From Plazaster borealis (Eukaryota > Echinodermata > Asteroidea > Forcipulatida > Labidiasteridae), in contig CM037474.1 in the NCBI GenBank assembly GCA_021014325.1, positions 23,182,488 to 23,246,487 of the forward strand: a stretch of 64,000 nucleotides of DNA, in the 5' to 3' direction. The position numbers and the translations under genes were made by a program. Under the pieces are notes generated by a model, which saw nothing but the letters and a program-made list of their open reading frames with translations, made no database searches and was not told where the DNA came from. This document shows, in pieces, positions 21,601 through 29,385 of the stretch (position 1 is the first letter of the stretch; each line of letters begins with the position of its first letter).

Positions 21601-24390
21601 GTTTCAAAAGTGTTAAAAGTGGGGATAAAAAGTAATCTATTTTTCCATAACCGCAGTACTTTCAAAGTGAAAAGTTTCTCAAAATGCATTACGATATCCA
21701 AAGCTGCTGTACTTCTTACCAAGTAAGTTTTATAGTTGCCATTAATTTTCAGTCATTACCAAACGTATACAGACCTTTCTCTCAATAGTTGTCTTGGATT
21801 CTTCACTTCCATAGCTTCAAAGGTCACAAACTGTCCACACGAACTCTGAACGCACACAGCATGCACCAGTGTAAAGCCATTGAGGAAAAACTAGACTGGA
21901 AAACCAGTCTTACCATGAATCATTAGAGCCAACCACGGCACAAACTGGGAGTAATGTGCGGAGTATAATGCATTTGATTGTTTACTCGATAAAATAAATT
22001 ATTTTTTTAGATAGAAGAACTCTTATTCCAGATGCTAAAAAAAATTGATAGTTTTGAGACATTCATTCCAAAGTTAGTTTTTACTTTTTCTGCAGTTCTT
22101 CGTCAGAGGTTAGCGATTACGTTCAACGCTTGTATTCTTGCCAGGAAGTGTAAACCTGACTGCCAGCATTCACATAAAAGTGTAAGGATCAACTCCAGAA
22201 TTTTTTTAATTTTTTTAAATGGAAGAGTCAAATTATTGCCACTCTGTAGTTTTCAAGACGAGGTCACTGGTCTAAAAATTAACCCACAACATCCAAAGGC
22301 AACTGCTGTGTGTGGCTGCAAGTCCTTTTGGAATTTACATTTTCTTCATTAAAGGCATCGTACACGTTTGGTAATTGTCAAAGACCAGTATTGTTATTTG
22401 GTGTATCCCAACATATGCATAAAACAACAAGCCTGTGAAAATTTGGGCTCAATTGGTCATTGAAGTTGCAAGAAAATGATGAAAGAAAAAACACCCTTGT
22501 TGTACAAATTTGTGTGCTTTCAGATAGGAATAAAGATTTCTTGCAAGAAGTTTTTATTATTTTAGTGAGAAATTACCTCTTTCTCAAAAACTACGTTACT
22601 TCAGAGGGAGTCGTTTCTCACAATGTTTTATACTATCAACATCTCCGTTGCTCGTTACCAAGTCAGTTTTTATGCTAATATATATTTTGAGTAATAACCA
22701 AACGTGTACGATGCCTTTAAAGTGCCATGGGAAAAGATTATGTTACTCTTCAAGACCTGGTGTGGTAAAGATAAATTGTGAAAACGTCATCGAAAGAAGG
22801 TCTCATCTTCTAAAGAAAGACCCTTATAATTTGTTGTGTCCGTGCAACAAGGTCGTAACTTGATTCTGCAAAACAGGTTGTAACTCGTGCTAAAACACTC
22901 TGTGCAACAATGTTGTATCTCGGCTTCTATTGACTTTGTCTATACATAAATCTGGGTTATTTTAAGTGGTTATTTTAACATTCTAAAACTTCACATAAAC
23001 ACTATGTTAGAAGATACTACCTTGTTGCACCGACATGACAAATTGAAACGTATTTTGTTGGGATTCAGTATGTTTTTGGCTTACTTTTCTGGATTGGTCA
23101 AGATAATAAAAGTTTCCTACTTGACACCCAAACAAAATTAACAGCTTATTTTGCCGATAGTCACCAAACTATACAATGCCTTTACAGAACCTATCACTGG
23201 GTTTGATTTCGAGTCTATATAATTTGAAAAGTTAATTTTTTTATTTAATGAAACATCGTGGCCGAGTAGTCTAGTGCACTGTATTCAAGTTCTGGCGTTC
23301 GCAAAGTGTGGGTTTGAATCCTGACCTAGCTGGTCACGATGCTTTTGTCCTCAAGCAAGATACTTTTACCATAATTGCTTTGTCCTTCAAATGGGATGTC
23401 AGTCATAGGTCCTGTGTACTAGGGTTGGTTGTTTATGTAAAAGAACCTAGAATATTTGCATTGGAAGAGTAGGGGTTTACCCCAGTGTTTCTGGTTCACA
23501 TAGCACCCTTGTTTACAGGTTTCTTCAGGCTTCCAAGTTACATTTTGAGGCATCCTTGGTTTCATTACCAGAACTTAATAATAATAATGATTTTATTTTT
23601 GTTTGTGGATCAATTTAAGTATCGTTTGTTTAATTGTTTTCTCTCAGCACACACCTCTAGTTGTTCTGACCAATTTAGGATTCAGTTTCCTGGCAATATT
23701 TCATCTGGCGTACCTCGGTGTCATGTTTGACTCTGAATCAGAGGTTGAAGAAAAGGTGAGTACAAATTTGAAGTAATTTCAACGTTTAAGATTGGTGTTT
23801 TACAAAATGATGACAAAGATACACACAATTAATGCTTCAATTAATAACAGTTTTCATGCCTGAACTTTTATAATTTATAAAAATCACTTGCTTACCTTTG
23901 TTTCGAAAGGTGATGTATTCAGTTGTATGTTTTGGGATTTCAGCTTGATTATATTTATCAGTAGTGATCAATGGCTTGATTTAATTAAATTTTGACAACT
24001 AATATTTTTTGATCAGCAGTAATTGCTAGCTTGCTTGCTTGATTTTATTGATCAGCGATTATGAGTGCTTGATTCTACTGGTCAGTAACATTTGAGTGCT
24101 ACTAATCAGTATTGATTGATTGCTGTTTTTATTGATCAGTATGTTTTAAGTGCTTGATGCTACTGATCAGCACTGATTGATTACTTTTTTTTATTGATCA
24201 GTAATATTTGAATGCTTGATTCTACTGATAAATATAGATCGAGTGCCAATTTTATTGATCAGTATCAAAGTTTATCGGTTTTTCACAGGGTTATGGTATG
24301 GAACACACATTGAGCAAATGGTCCAACCTGAACTACGCCAGTCACTACGTAGCAGCCGGTACATACGTCTTCTATTGGCTTATCAAGTAA
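9700..24390 (+). CDS. PORCN: Porcupine, Wnt protein O-acyltransferase (MBOAT family), complete
   Basis: Twelve coding exons, all GT-AG and frame-consistent: 9700-9967, 12223-12421, 14347-14390, 16029-16210, 17314-17420, 18175-18303, 19393-19493, 20337-20413, 21505-21568, 22096-22181, 23648-23755, 24289-24390. They give 488 residues; human PORCN has 461. Porcupine sits in the ER membrane and transfers palmitoleate from its CoA ester to a conserved Wnt serine before secretion. Diagnostic blocks: [14 protein letters not shown] across exons 3-4, [12 protein letters not shown] in exon 4, [18 protein letters not shown] in exon 7, TYAASSLLH in exon 8, [10 protein letters not shown] in exon 10, FHLAYLG in exon 11 and GYGM...YASHYV in exon 12. 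The MBOAT catalytic pair is present: Asn334 (WNLP) and His369 (SLLH), 35 residues apart as in the human protein. The first 55 or so residues form an acidic extension. TTTACTAG just upstream suggests the ATG exon is preceded by a 5'UTR intron. Confidence 0.95.
10014..10587. mobile_element. PIF/Harbinger-like non-autonomous element in PORCN intron 1
   Basis: About 35-bp terminal inverted repeats: GGCCAAGTAAAATAAATAAC at the left and the exact complement GTTATTTATTTTACTTGGCC at the right, continuing into GCTCG. TTA precedes the left end; TTT follows the right, so the target duplication is imperfect. No transposase frame. Related by ends to 895-1580. Confidence 0.6.
10695..11057. mobile_element. 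Intact GACAAGAAACACAATAAA element
   Basis: Terminal inverted repeats GACAAGAAACACAATAAA and TTCATTGTGTTTCTTGTC (17 of 18 matching) enclose 330 bp of non-coding sequence. It serves as the uninterrupted reference for the element at 4549-5305. Confidence 0.6.
11223..11420. mobile_element. GGGCCCAATTTCAT-family MITE copy in PORCN intron 1
   Basis: Ends CAGGGCTCAATTTCATAAAG and TTTATGAAATAGTGCCCTG. The interior has AAGCACAACAACTTGCTAAG and GTTACCAGCCAAA, as in sister copies. Confidence 0.6.
11722..11899. mobile_element. CAGGCCTG-bounded short repeat
   Basis: About 175 bp between CAGGCCTGTAATTTCATA and ATAATTCCAGGCCTG. Internal marks are GAGAGGGCAAGGCCATTTT and AGAGGTCATGGCC. Other copies: 30983-31148, 39650-39763 (partial), 44515-44632 (partial) and 45937-46056. 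Non-coding. Confidence 0.55.
11966..12185 (+). mobile_element. tRNA-derived SINE (type 3) in PORCN intron 1
   Basis: The head resembles a tRNA with an A-box-like GGTCTAGTGGTAAGAC and the B box GGTTCGAATCC. The body continues GTGGATTTTTCACAG and ends CGATGCAAATTTAACATC. The body recurs at 13155-13320, 20932-21030 and as an inverted pair at 61585-61780. Not called a tRNA gene because the acceptor stem does not close and the SINE body follows. Confidence 0.6.
12441..12790 (+). mobile_element. tRNA-derived SINE (type 1) in PORCN intron 2
   Basis: The head has ATGGTTGAGCGGTTATGAGC (A-box region) and GGGTTCGAGTCCCGG (B box). The body CTTGTGTCCTTGAGCAAGA and GAGTAGGGGTTAACTCC ends in an ATAATAATAA tail. 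Similar copies: 17480-17770 (partial), 23251-23575, 28767-29385 (minus, partly duplicated), 35682-35870 and 60455-60750. Confidence 0.65.
12875..13150. mobile_element. CAGGGCTCGAATTTTACACTGG-family copy (partial) in PORCN intron 2
   Basis: It starts CAGGGCACAAATTTTGGG and carries the family landmarks CACAAGACC and TTTACTGGACC in reverse order. The right end is lost next to the SINE fragment at 13155. Confidence 0.45.
13155..13320 (+). mobile_element. SINE type 3 body fragment
   Basis: It contains GGGTCCGAGTCC (decayed B box), TTTTTTCACAGGACTCGGGA and the TGATGCAAGTTTAACATC tail motif. It lies between two unrelated repeats in PORCN intron 2. Confidence 0.5.
13385..13830. mobile_element. TTAAAGGTAGGGTCATA-family MITE in PORCN intron 2
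   Basis: Left end TTAAAGGTAGGGTCATAGAT; right end ATCTATGACCCTACCTA, an inverted match of about 20 bp. The interior includes TTTCACAGGTGAATTTTAT and GGCCTATAAATCAGCATTAC, shared with 4624-5044 and 60896-61347. Confidence 0.65.
13838..14185 (-). mobile_element. 3' end of a non-LTR retrotransposon (LINE), minus strand, decayed
   Basis: The minus-strand frame contains [12 protein letters not shown] followed by [14 protein letters not shown]. This matches the extreme C-terminus of LINE reverse transcriptases (R...LWNSLP...S...FKR.L..YL). Only the tail survives; the 3' side runs into AT-rich sequence at 13838. It is an inactive 5'-truncated insertion in PORCN intron 2. Confidence 0.55.
14347..14390 (+). 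CDS. PORCN: PORCN exon 3, 44-nt microexon
   Basis: Acceptor TTATTCACCAG, donor GTTAGC. It completes a split Trp codon from exon 2 (TG|G) and leaves one base for the glycine of GAQMI in exon 4. It encodes [14 protein letters not shown], which aligns with the loop before the invariant RGAQM of PORCN orthologues. Length 44 (2 mod 3) is exactly what the phases of exons 2 and 4 require. Confidence 0.9.
15304..15880. mobile_element. GGGCCCAATTTCAT MITE split by a TTAA-type MITE (PORCN intron 3)
   Basis: The left part (15304-15460, GCTCCCATTTTTATAGAGCT to the AGCAGACTTTGT block) and the right arm (AAGCAATGTTTTCTGCTCAA, from about 15850) belong to one MITE. Between them, 15461-15850 is a TTAA-superfamily element with ends AAGACACTGGACACTATTGG and AATAGTGTCCACTGCCTTTAA. 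An open frame at 15479-15811 is repeat translation, not a gene. Confidence 0.6.
16295..16500. repeat. Dispersed repeat shared with 20005-20215
   Basis: Both contain CCGATTTCCTACCT, AGCAGGACAGTT, CGGCAGTAGAATA, AGCAAGACAAGTT and ACACAGCAAAGTAGAT in the same order. At 20 kb the block follows a Penelope-like remnant, so this may be a 5'-truncated copy of the same element's 3' end. It lies in PORCN intron 4. Confidence 0.5.
16500..16910 (-). mobile_element. LINE-type retrotransposon fragment, minus strand
   Basis: The minus-strand frame around 16906-16780 encodes [18 protein letters not shown] and [12 protein letters not shown], the conserved 'LHWLP...RI.FK......KCL' block after the catalytic domain of CR1/L2-like reverse transcriptases. 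The part at 16500-16690 (TTTATAAAGCGCTATTCC, GAGTCTTT) is also found, diverged, at 60224-60440. Broken by stops; inactive. Confidence 0.6.
17158..17290. mobile_element. Degraded AGACCTTTATCATG-family MITE (PORCN intron 4)
   Basis: It retains CAGGCCGGAAGGAAAAATAG and GACGAAGATGGTGACACC, matching the core and one arm of the family. The left terminus is missing. It lies 24 bp upstream of exon 5 (17314). Confidence 0.45.
17480..17775 (+). mobile_element. tRNA-derived SINE (type 1), partial
   Basis: It retains GGGTTCAAATCCTGGTCATG (B box) and CACTTGTGTCCTTGAGCAAG with a TATTATTATTATT tail, but the A-box half is gone. PORCN intron 5. Confidence 0.55.
19594..19985 (+). mobile_element. Penelope-like element remnant, 3' coding end
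   Basis: One plus-strand frame reads [10 protein letters not shown] before a stop. A neighbouring frame carries an SSxWxTxLxxP-like stretch and then a Ser/Pro-rich segment, followed by CTAGAGCAGGCTAGTCGAAA. An (R/K)..REAIEI block followed by a 'LS..W..LL' block is characteristic of the end of Penelope-like reverse transcriptase/GIY-YIG polyproteins. Frames are broken, so this is a dead copy in PORCN intron 7. Family assignment is by motif only. Confidence 0.45.
20005..20215. repeat. Second copy of the 16295-16500 repeat
   Basis: It follows the Penelope-like remnant directly and ends 121 bp before PORCN exon 8. It shares the ordered blocks listed for 16295-16500, with small indels. Confidence 0.5.
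20337..20413 (+). CDS. PORCN: PORCN exon 8, carries the catalytic histidine
   Basis: Acceptor TTTGAGCAG, donor GTAAGA. The 77 nt encode [14 protein letters not shown] and TYAASSLLH. The final codon CAT is the MBOAT active-site histidine (residue 369 here, equivalent to His341 of human PORCN), so the junction falls immediately after the catalytic residue. Confidence 0.92.
20642..20857. mobile_element. TTAA-flanked MITE with ~45-bp inverted ends (PORCN intron 8)
   Basis: Left end TTAAAGGGGGACTGTCATCA continues to CAGGCCTGTGGCTGTACA. The right end mirrors it through TGTACAGCTGCAGGCCTGTT to GCCCCCTTAA. The centre contains a second inverted pair (GCACACACACGTGCTGCAG versus a GTGTGTGTGCGCATGCAGT block). 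No coding capacity. Confidence 0.7.
20932..21030 (+). mobile_element. SINE type 3 tail fragment
   Basis: TTTTTTTTCACAGGACTCGG, AGTACTGAGTATACAG and GATGCAAATTTAACATC match the body and tail of the 11966-12185 SINE. The tRNA-like head is absent. Confidence 0.5.
21188..21410 (+). mobile_element. tRNA-derived SINE (type 2) in PORCN intron 8
   Basis: The head GGTTGGCGTAGTGGTATCTT (A-box-like) and GGTTCGAATCCAGCC (B box) are followed by TGGATTGGGTTTTGAGTCTC and TTCCTTCCACATCTAAAACT. Partial minus-strand copies at 39005-39110 and 56260-56370 include the B-box half. Open frames through it are not genes. Confidence 0.65.
22349..22720. mobile_element. TTAAAGGCATCG-family MITE (PORCN intron 10)
   Basis: Full length with ends TTAAAGGCATCGTACACG and CGTGTACGATGCCTTTAA. 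It closely resembles 42622-42993 and the reverse of 4020-4394. The central TTCTTGCAAGAAGTTTTTAT hairpin is intact. Confidence 0.7.
23251..23575 (+). mobile_element. tRNA-derived SINE (type 1) in PORCN intron 10
   Basis: Head ATCGTGGCCGAGTAGTCTAG with B-box-like GGGTTTGAATCCTGACC. Body CTTTTGTCCTCAAGCAAGAT and GAAGAGTAGGGGTTTACCCC, ending near a (TAA)n tail. It ends about 70 bp before exon 11. Confidence 0.6.
23945..24268. repeat. Degenerate tandem array of TTGATCAGTA/GCTTGATTCTACTG units
   Basis: About six units of 50-65 bp alternate TTTTATTGATCAGTA with a GTGCTTGATTCTACTG block. GATCAG appears repeatedly. The array lies within PORCN intron 11 and stops about 20 bp before the acceptor of the terminal exon, in place of a normal long polypyrimidine region. 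It seems unique in this window. Confidence 0.6.
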
Positions 24391-24430
24391 TGCCAATTCA
24401 AGAAGTTGAGATTGAGATTAGTATCAACTT

Positions 24431-24551
24431 GGGCCGTGTCTGAATTGGCGGCTTTGGCTACGGCTAGATTTCCACGTCATCGTGTGTTGAAGTATAGGAC
24501 ATCCTTAGCAACAGTTGTAGCCGTAACTGTAGCGGCCAATTCGTATACGGC
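24431..24551. mobile_element. Short hairpin MITE in the PORCN 3' UTR (GGCCGTGTCTGAATTGGCGG)
   Basis: Inverted arms GGCCGTGTCTGAATTGGCGG and GCGGCCAATTCGTATACGGCC enclose CATCGTGTGTTGAAGTATAG. A near-identical element is at 56486-56621; a stretched copy spans 26790-27172. It starts 41 bp after the PORCN stop codon, so it would be transcribed with the gene. Confidence 0.6.
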
Positions 24552-25060
24552 CTTACGTAACTCAAAAGTGCATGGCAATTTTCTTGGGCACACAATTGGG
24601 TAGCCTGAACATCTGACGTCACACTTCGAGGCTCGTGAATAACGCCAGATACCGGCCTTGAGCAACTGGCAAGATCCTGCCAGTTGCTTCGCATCCATTC
24701 ACAGGGCAGAGATTCGTAGTCACACACACGTGTACCCAGATTACATTACATACAAACATTATGTAAACGCGCGCAGCAGCAGACCATCAAAAAGTTCCTG
24801 ATGATTGTGTAGCTGACAAACACGTCACTTCGGAGCGGACCAATCATAACACAGATATGGAAAGCTTACGTCACTCCCCGTTTATCCAATGAAATTATTG
24901 GGTCTGTAAAACCAGTGCTTGTCTTTATCCTTGCGGAAAGACAGGGGACCAGTCTAACAATTGGGAGGCTCTGGATGCAAAAACATTTACTTCACTTTGC
25001 ATGAGGTCTGGCCCAAGCTGCAGTGTCTCGAGTACGATGCTTTGAAAGGAGTCTCAACCA

Positions 25061-25240
25061 TGGGCCAATTTCACAGAGCTGCCAAGCACACAAGTCTGCT
25101 AAGCACACAAACACTTTGCTGAGCTAAAAGAAGGTGACCAACCACAATTTCTTATGTGATGAATAGTGTTTAAGACTTGGTCCCTTCTGGGTTTGGCTGA
25201 GCAGTATATATTCCTTTGAGCAGCTTTGTGATTTTGGTCG
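25061..25240. mobile_element. GGGCCCAATTTCAT-family MITE, diverged, with a remnant near 25390-25465
   Basis: Left TGGGCCAATTTCACAGAGCT; right GAGCAGCTTTGTGATTTTGG. The internal CTGCTAAGCACACAAACAC block is decayed. The short block at 25390-25465, ending GCTGAAATTGGGCC, is a second, truncated piece. Both lie downstream of the PORCN stop. Confidence 0.5.
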
Positions 25241-25904
25241 AAGACTTCAGCAGTAATTTTTTTTTTGTAAGTTGTGAGGTTCAGAGGAACTTTTCATGCT
25301 GCATTTTTATAGTACAAAATTTCAACTAGATCATGAGGTAGTGCTACTGGCTGAGATTATAAGCCAGACACTAAGATGTAAGACCGTTCTGTTAATTTTA
25401 TTCTGGTAAGCATACTTTTGTTGTGCTTTGCTACTTTTCATGCTTAAGCTGAAATTGGGCCAGATCTATACAAAAACAAGAGAATTAGCCTTAGGATTTT
25501 GTTAGATTTGTTGAATTTCAATATTATTTTTCCTATCAGCTTATTTTTGTGTCTTTTGGATGATTAACATTTTGTTGAAATCACTCAATCATTACATTAT
25601 TTATTCATGTCATTGCATTATTCTGTTTCAAAAGTTTTGATGTGATCAAATCATGAATATTCAGAATGCTTATAATTATTCATCATCTAATGATGTTACA
25701 ATGCATTCCTGATAGACTCATTATTCATAACTCAATTTGTTTCTATTTTGCATATTTATAGTATAACATAAACTCCAGTGAGATCCACTGGGTTACCTCA
25801 TCCGTCCAAATTGAGTGAAAACTCACCCATCCTACTTAAGTTACAAAATCACCAAGGAACCCTCACAGGTGCCTTGTACTCAGTGGCATAACTAACGAGG
25901 GGGG

Positions 25905-26787
25905 GGGGGGCTCCTTGGCACGGTTGGATTTGAACCGGGTTGCAAGGGATTGAAATAATCCACTAAGGCAAGGCTCCTTGGCAGGGTTGGATTTGAACCG
26001 GGTTGCAAGGGAGTGAAATAATCCACTAAGGCAAGGCTCCTTGGCAGGGTTGGATTTGAACCGGGTTGCAAGGGAGTGAAAGAATCCACTAAGGCAAGGC
26101 TCCTTGGCACGGTTGGATTTGAACCGGGTTGCAAGGGAGTGAAAGAATCCACTAAGGCAAGGCTCCTTGGCAGGGTTGGATTTGAACCGGGTTGCAAGGG
26201 AGTGAAATAATCCACTAAGGCAAGGCTCCTTGGCAGGGTTGGATTTGAACCGGGTTGCAAGGGAGTGAAAGAATCCACTAAGGCAAGGCTCCTTGGCAGG
26301 GTTGGATTTGAACCGGGTTGCAAGGGAGTGAAAGAATCCACTAAGGCAAGGCTCCTTGGCAGGGTTGCATTTGAACCGGGTTGCAAGGGAGTGAAAGAAT
26401 CCACTAAGGCAAGGCTCCTTGGCAGGGTTGGATTTGAACCGGGTTGCAAGGGAGTGAAAGAATCCACTAAGGCAAGGCTCCTTGGCAGGGTTGGATTTGA
26501 ACCGGGTTGCAAGGGAGTGAAAGAATCCACTAAGGCAAGGCTCCTTGGCAGGGTTGGATTTGAACCGGGTTGCAAGGGAGTGAAAGAATCCACTAAGGCA
26601 AGGCTCCTTGGCAGGGTTGGATTTGAACCGGGTTGCAAGGGAGTGAAAGAATCCACTAAGGCAAGGCTCCTTGGCAGGGTTGGATTTGAACCGCGGTGCA
26701 AGGGAGTGAAAGAATCCACTAAGGCAAGGCTCCTTGGCAGGGTTGGATTTGAACCGGGCTGCAAGGGAGTGAAAGAATCCACTAAGG
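25905..26787. repeat. 63-bp tRNA-like tandem satellite, about 14 copies
   Basis: The unit is 63 bp, for example CTCCTTGGCAGGGTTGGATT followed by TGAACCGGGTTGCAAGGGAG and TGAAAGAATCCACTAAGGCA. About 14 head-to-tail copies differ by only a few substitutions (AGAAT/ATAAT, GCAGGG/GCACGG, one GCATTT). Because 63 = 3 x 21, open frames run through the array on both strands (203 and 299 codons); they are length artefacts without start context or domains. On the minus strand each unit carries TGCCTTAGTGG (one mismatch from a tRNA A box) and GGTTCAAATCC (a tRNA B box), 34 nt apart. A G run precedes the array (25901-25910). Confidence 0.85.
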
Positions 26788-26789
26788 AC

Positions 26790-27172
26790 ATGTCTGAATT
26801 AACGGCTTCAGCTGCTGTGTTTAAGCATTGGTGGCCAATAACAACACCCTTCAGGAATGAGATTGGACGAATGTGAACATTCCTGAAAAATAGCTTGTGG
26901 ATCTAGGTCCCCCTTATTATAGACTCGGAAGCTCTCGGATATTACAATTAAGGAGATTTACAGACTCTGTGCATCACCACAAATATAAACTACAGGTTTT
27001 CACACAGTGTGGAACCCATTTCTTTCTCCCTTTGGTGATTTCTTTACCAGTATACTTCTTTCGAGAAAATTTGAAGGCTAAAGGAGGTTCAAAAAGATCT
27101 TGAAATCAGAAAAAATCACATGAGTAACCTTAGCAAAAGCCACAGCTACAGCCACCAATTTGGACACGGCTT
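26790..27172. mobile_element. Extended copy of the GGCCGTGTCTGAATTGGCGG MITE
   Basis: The left arm GGACATGTCTGAATTAACGG begins where the satellite ends, and the right arm CACCAATTTGGACACGGCTT closes at 27172. The middle is about 300 bp longer than in the other two copies, so it holds an insertion of unclassified sequence. Confidence 0.45.
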
Positions 27173-27199
27173 AAGCCAACCTAATCCCTGCAAGTGTCT

Positions 27200-27780
27200 A
27201 ATTGGAACAATGTTGGGCCATGGACGAGTTACTTTTTGTGATCCCCCAATTGTACCGATTTGTGTAGACTATTTGTAGCACAAGATATTCAGAAAGTTTT
27301 TCTTGTTGGGGAAATCATTTAAGTTGAGATGCAAGATACAGATAAGTTTTCGTTTTTGTTCATCTTCGTTTCCCATTTTTCATCTTCCGGTTACACTAGG
27401 ACACGCCTTCCTAATATCTAGGATGAATATTTCTTCTGAATGTTGCAAATAATACCCTTAAGAAAGACAATGAAGATAATTTGTAATGTTTGTATTAAAG
27501 ATTTGTTGCCGTTTGTTTCGTATTCTAAACTTAAAATGAAAAAAGGGTGTTTACTTTAAATTAATTTTGTTTATGCTTCAGTTCTGTAGTTATTCTTTAG
27601 TCATCAAGCGCCTTGAATATCCTTCCTGTGCCTTGGTATTGGATATAATAGTTATATTTTTTTAGACTATTTTCTAAGTTATTAAATGCCATCGCTGCTA
27701 AGCTAAAAACCCTTTAAAAACTCTTTTTTCCCATTATATTTTCTTACAAGCTTTGTGAAATAAAATATTTCCAAAGAAAA
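27200..27780 (+). other. Unique AT-rich sequence, candidate distal PORCN 3' UTR
   Basis: No repeat family or reading frame is evident. The composition resembles a vertebrate-style long 3' UTR, and an AATAAA hexamer lies at 27759-27764. If used, the PORCN transcript would include the 63-bp satellite. Nearer poly(A) sites cannot be excluded. Confidence 0.3.
27759..27764 (+). terminator. Candidate polyadenylation signal AATAAA
   Basis: A canonical hexamer in a GTGAAATAAAATATTT context at the end of a unique stretch 3.4 kb after the PORCN stop. Assignment to PORCN is an inference from position only. Confidence 0.25.
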
Positions 27781-28185
27781 ATGTACATGTATCTGTGTCG
27801 AGTTCTTGGTCTTGTTTATAAAAATGGAACAAGCATTACATGAAAAGCTTGGACCTCAGAACAAAGATAATAATACTAATTTGGGAGGCTAATCATCCTT
27901 ACTTGCAGCTGAGAAGCTGAATTGCGAAGGACGCGGCTACAACGTGTTTGAGAAGCAGGCATGCGAGGGCGCCTTTGGCAGCCAGCCACATCAATCCATA
28001 TATGACCACGGAGTAGAGCCAGAGATCGAAAGTTTTGATTTTTTTTAGAGGGAGGAAAATCGGAGGGCAAGGAGAAAAACCCTTGTGGCATAGGAGAGAA
28101 CCAACGCACAACTCTACACACATATGGCCCACACAATGTTTTCACAAATTAGAAATTCAAATTTTTCTTGATTTATCTTTCTTTC

Positions 28186-28549
28186 TTAAAGGAACATTAC
28201 AGAATTGGTTTTTGCTAACTGGCAGTGTAAGCACTTTATATTATCAACCATATACATAAACTGACAAACCTGTAGAAGTTTGAGATCGATCGGCCATCTG
28301 GGTCACGAGAAAATAGTGAAAAACCGATTACACATTTGCATGTGTTATACAATGCATGAATAAAACGCTCACGAGCGATAAACTCCAATCGGAAATTAGT
28401 TTTATTTATTTCTCATCAAATATGGCATTTCAGACAGAAATATTTCTAGGGATGTTTTCTACTATCATCATCATTAGACCGTGTAAGTTTTATGTAAATC
28501 TGTGATCATAAAGAAAATTTTAATTACCAGTTCTGTAACGTTCCTTTAA
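28186..28549. mobile_element. TTAA-type MITE, TTAAAGGAACATTACAGAA family, copy 1
   Basis: Ends TTAAAGGAACATTACAGAAT and TTCTGTAACGTTCCTTTAA. The interior CCTGTAGAAGTTTGAGATCG and GGGTCACGAGAAAATAGTGA parallels the other TTAAAGG families. Highly similar to 31215-31576. Confidence 0.75.
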
Positions 28550-28766
28550 ATGTGGTTGTCTCGAAGTGAAGCAGATTATGTAAGGGATCACCAGAGCATC
28601 TCTTACAACTAAACCACTTCAAATGGAAATGGTACTGGTTTACACAATTACAGAGGAATATTCATGGAGAGTATGTAATGTAGGTTGTGTGAGGTTGTAA
28701 TGGTGAAGGTGTGTACTCATTTAAACTTTAACAAAAGAAAAGATTCTTAATATTTATTATTATATA

Positions 28767-29385
28767 TTTCTGGTAATGAAACCAAGAATGCCTTCTAAGT
28801 GAACCTAATCACTGTAATTCGCAGGCCTGAGGAAACCTATAAACAAGGGTGCTTGCTATGTGAACCAGAAACACTGGGGTTAACCCCTACTCTTCCATGA
28901 TGAGTGTTCTGGGTTCTTTTACGTGCACTACCAATCTTAGTACTGAAGAGACCTACATTTGTTTGGCTTAATATCCCATCTGAAGGACAAAGCAATTATG
29001 GTATATTATCTTGACCTGGACTCAAATCACACTCTACTAATCACAAAACCCACACTCTGCTGATCAGAAACACCCGCGGTCGAGTCCGGTGCTCTTAACC
29101 ACTCGCCTGGTGTTTTAACCGAGAGAGGAGATCCTCGCTTCACTTTCATGTACGTGCACTACCAATCTTAGTACTGAAGAGACCTACATTTGTTTGGCTT
29201 AATATCCCATCTGAAGGACAAAGCAATTATGGTATATTATCTTGACCTGGACTCAAATCACACTCTACTAATCACAAAACCCACACTCTGCTGATCAGAA
29301 ACACCCGAGGTCGAGTCCGGTGCTCTTAACCACTCGCCTGGCGTTTTAACCGAGAGAGGAGATCCTCGCTTCACTTTCATGTATG
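28767..29385 (-). mobile_element. tRNA-derived SINE (type 1), minus strand, with a 231-bp tandem duplication
   Basis: Read on the minus strand this is the type 1 SINE (GGGGTTAACCCC region, then the head with CCTCGACC/CCGCGACC B-box region). The segment 28920-29150 is repeated almost exactly at 29151-29381, starting each time at TACGTGCACTACCAATC. Only a couple of substitutions separate the two (CGCGGTC/CGAGGTC, TGGTG/TGGCG). The duplication includes non-SINE flank ending CGCTTCACTTTCATG. Confidence 0.65.

Noticed and set aside
25905..26787. CRISPR array (regular repeats)
   Set aside because: No unique spacers: the full 63-bp unit repeats head to tail in a eukaryotic context.
25892..26876. 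Repetitive proteins of 299 aa (minus) and 203 aa (plus)
   Set aside because: Both are by-products of a 63-bp satellite, open because the period is divisible by three. No domain, signal or splice context.
27870..28185. Minus-strand frame with GHIWIDVAGCQRRPRMPASQ
   Set aside because: It looks like translated dispersed repeat; no splice signals or known domain. I could not identify the repeat and therefore list no gene.
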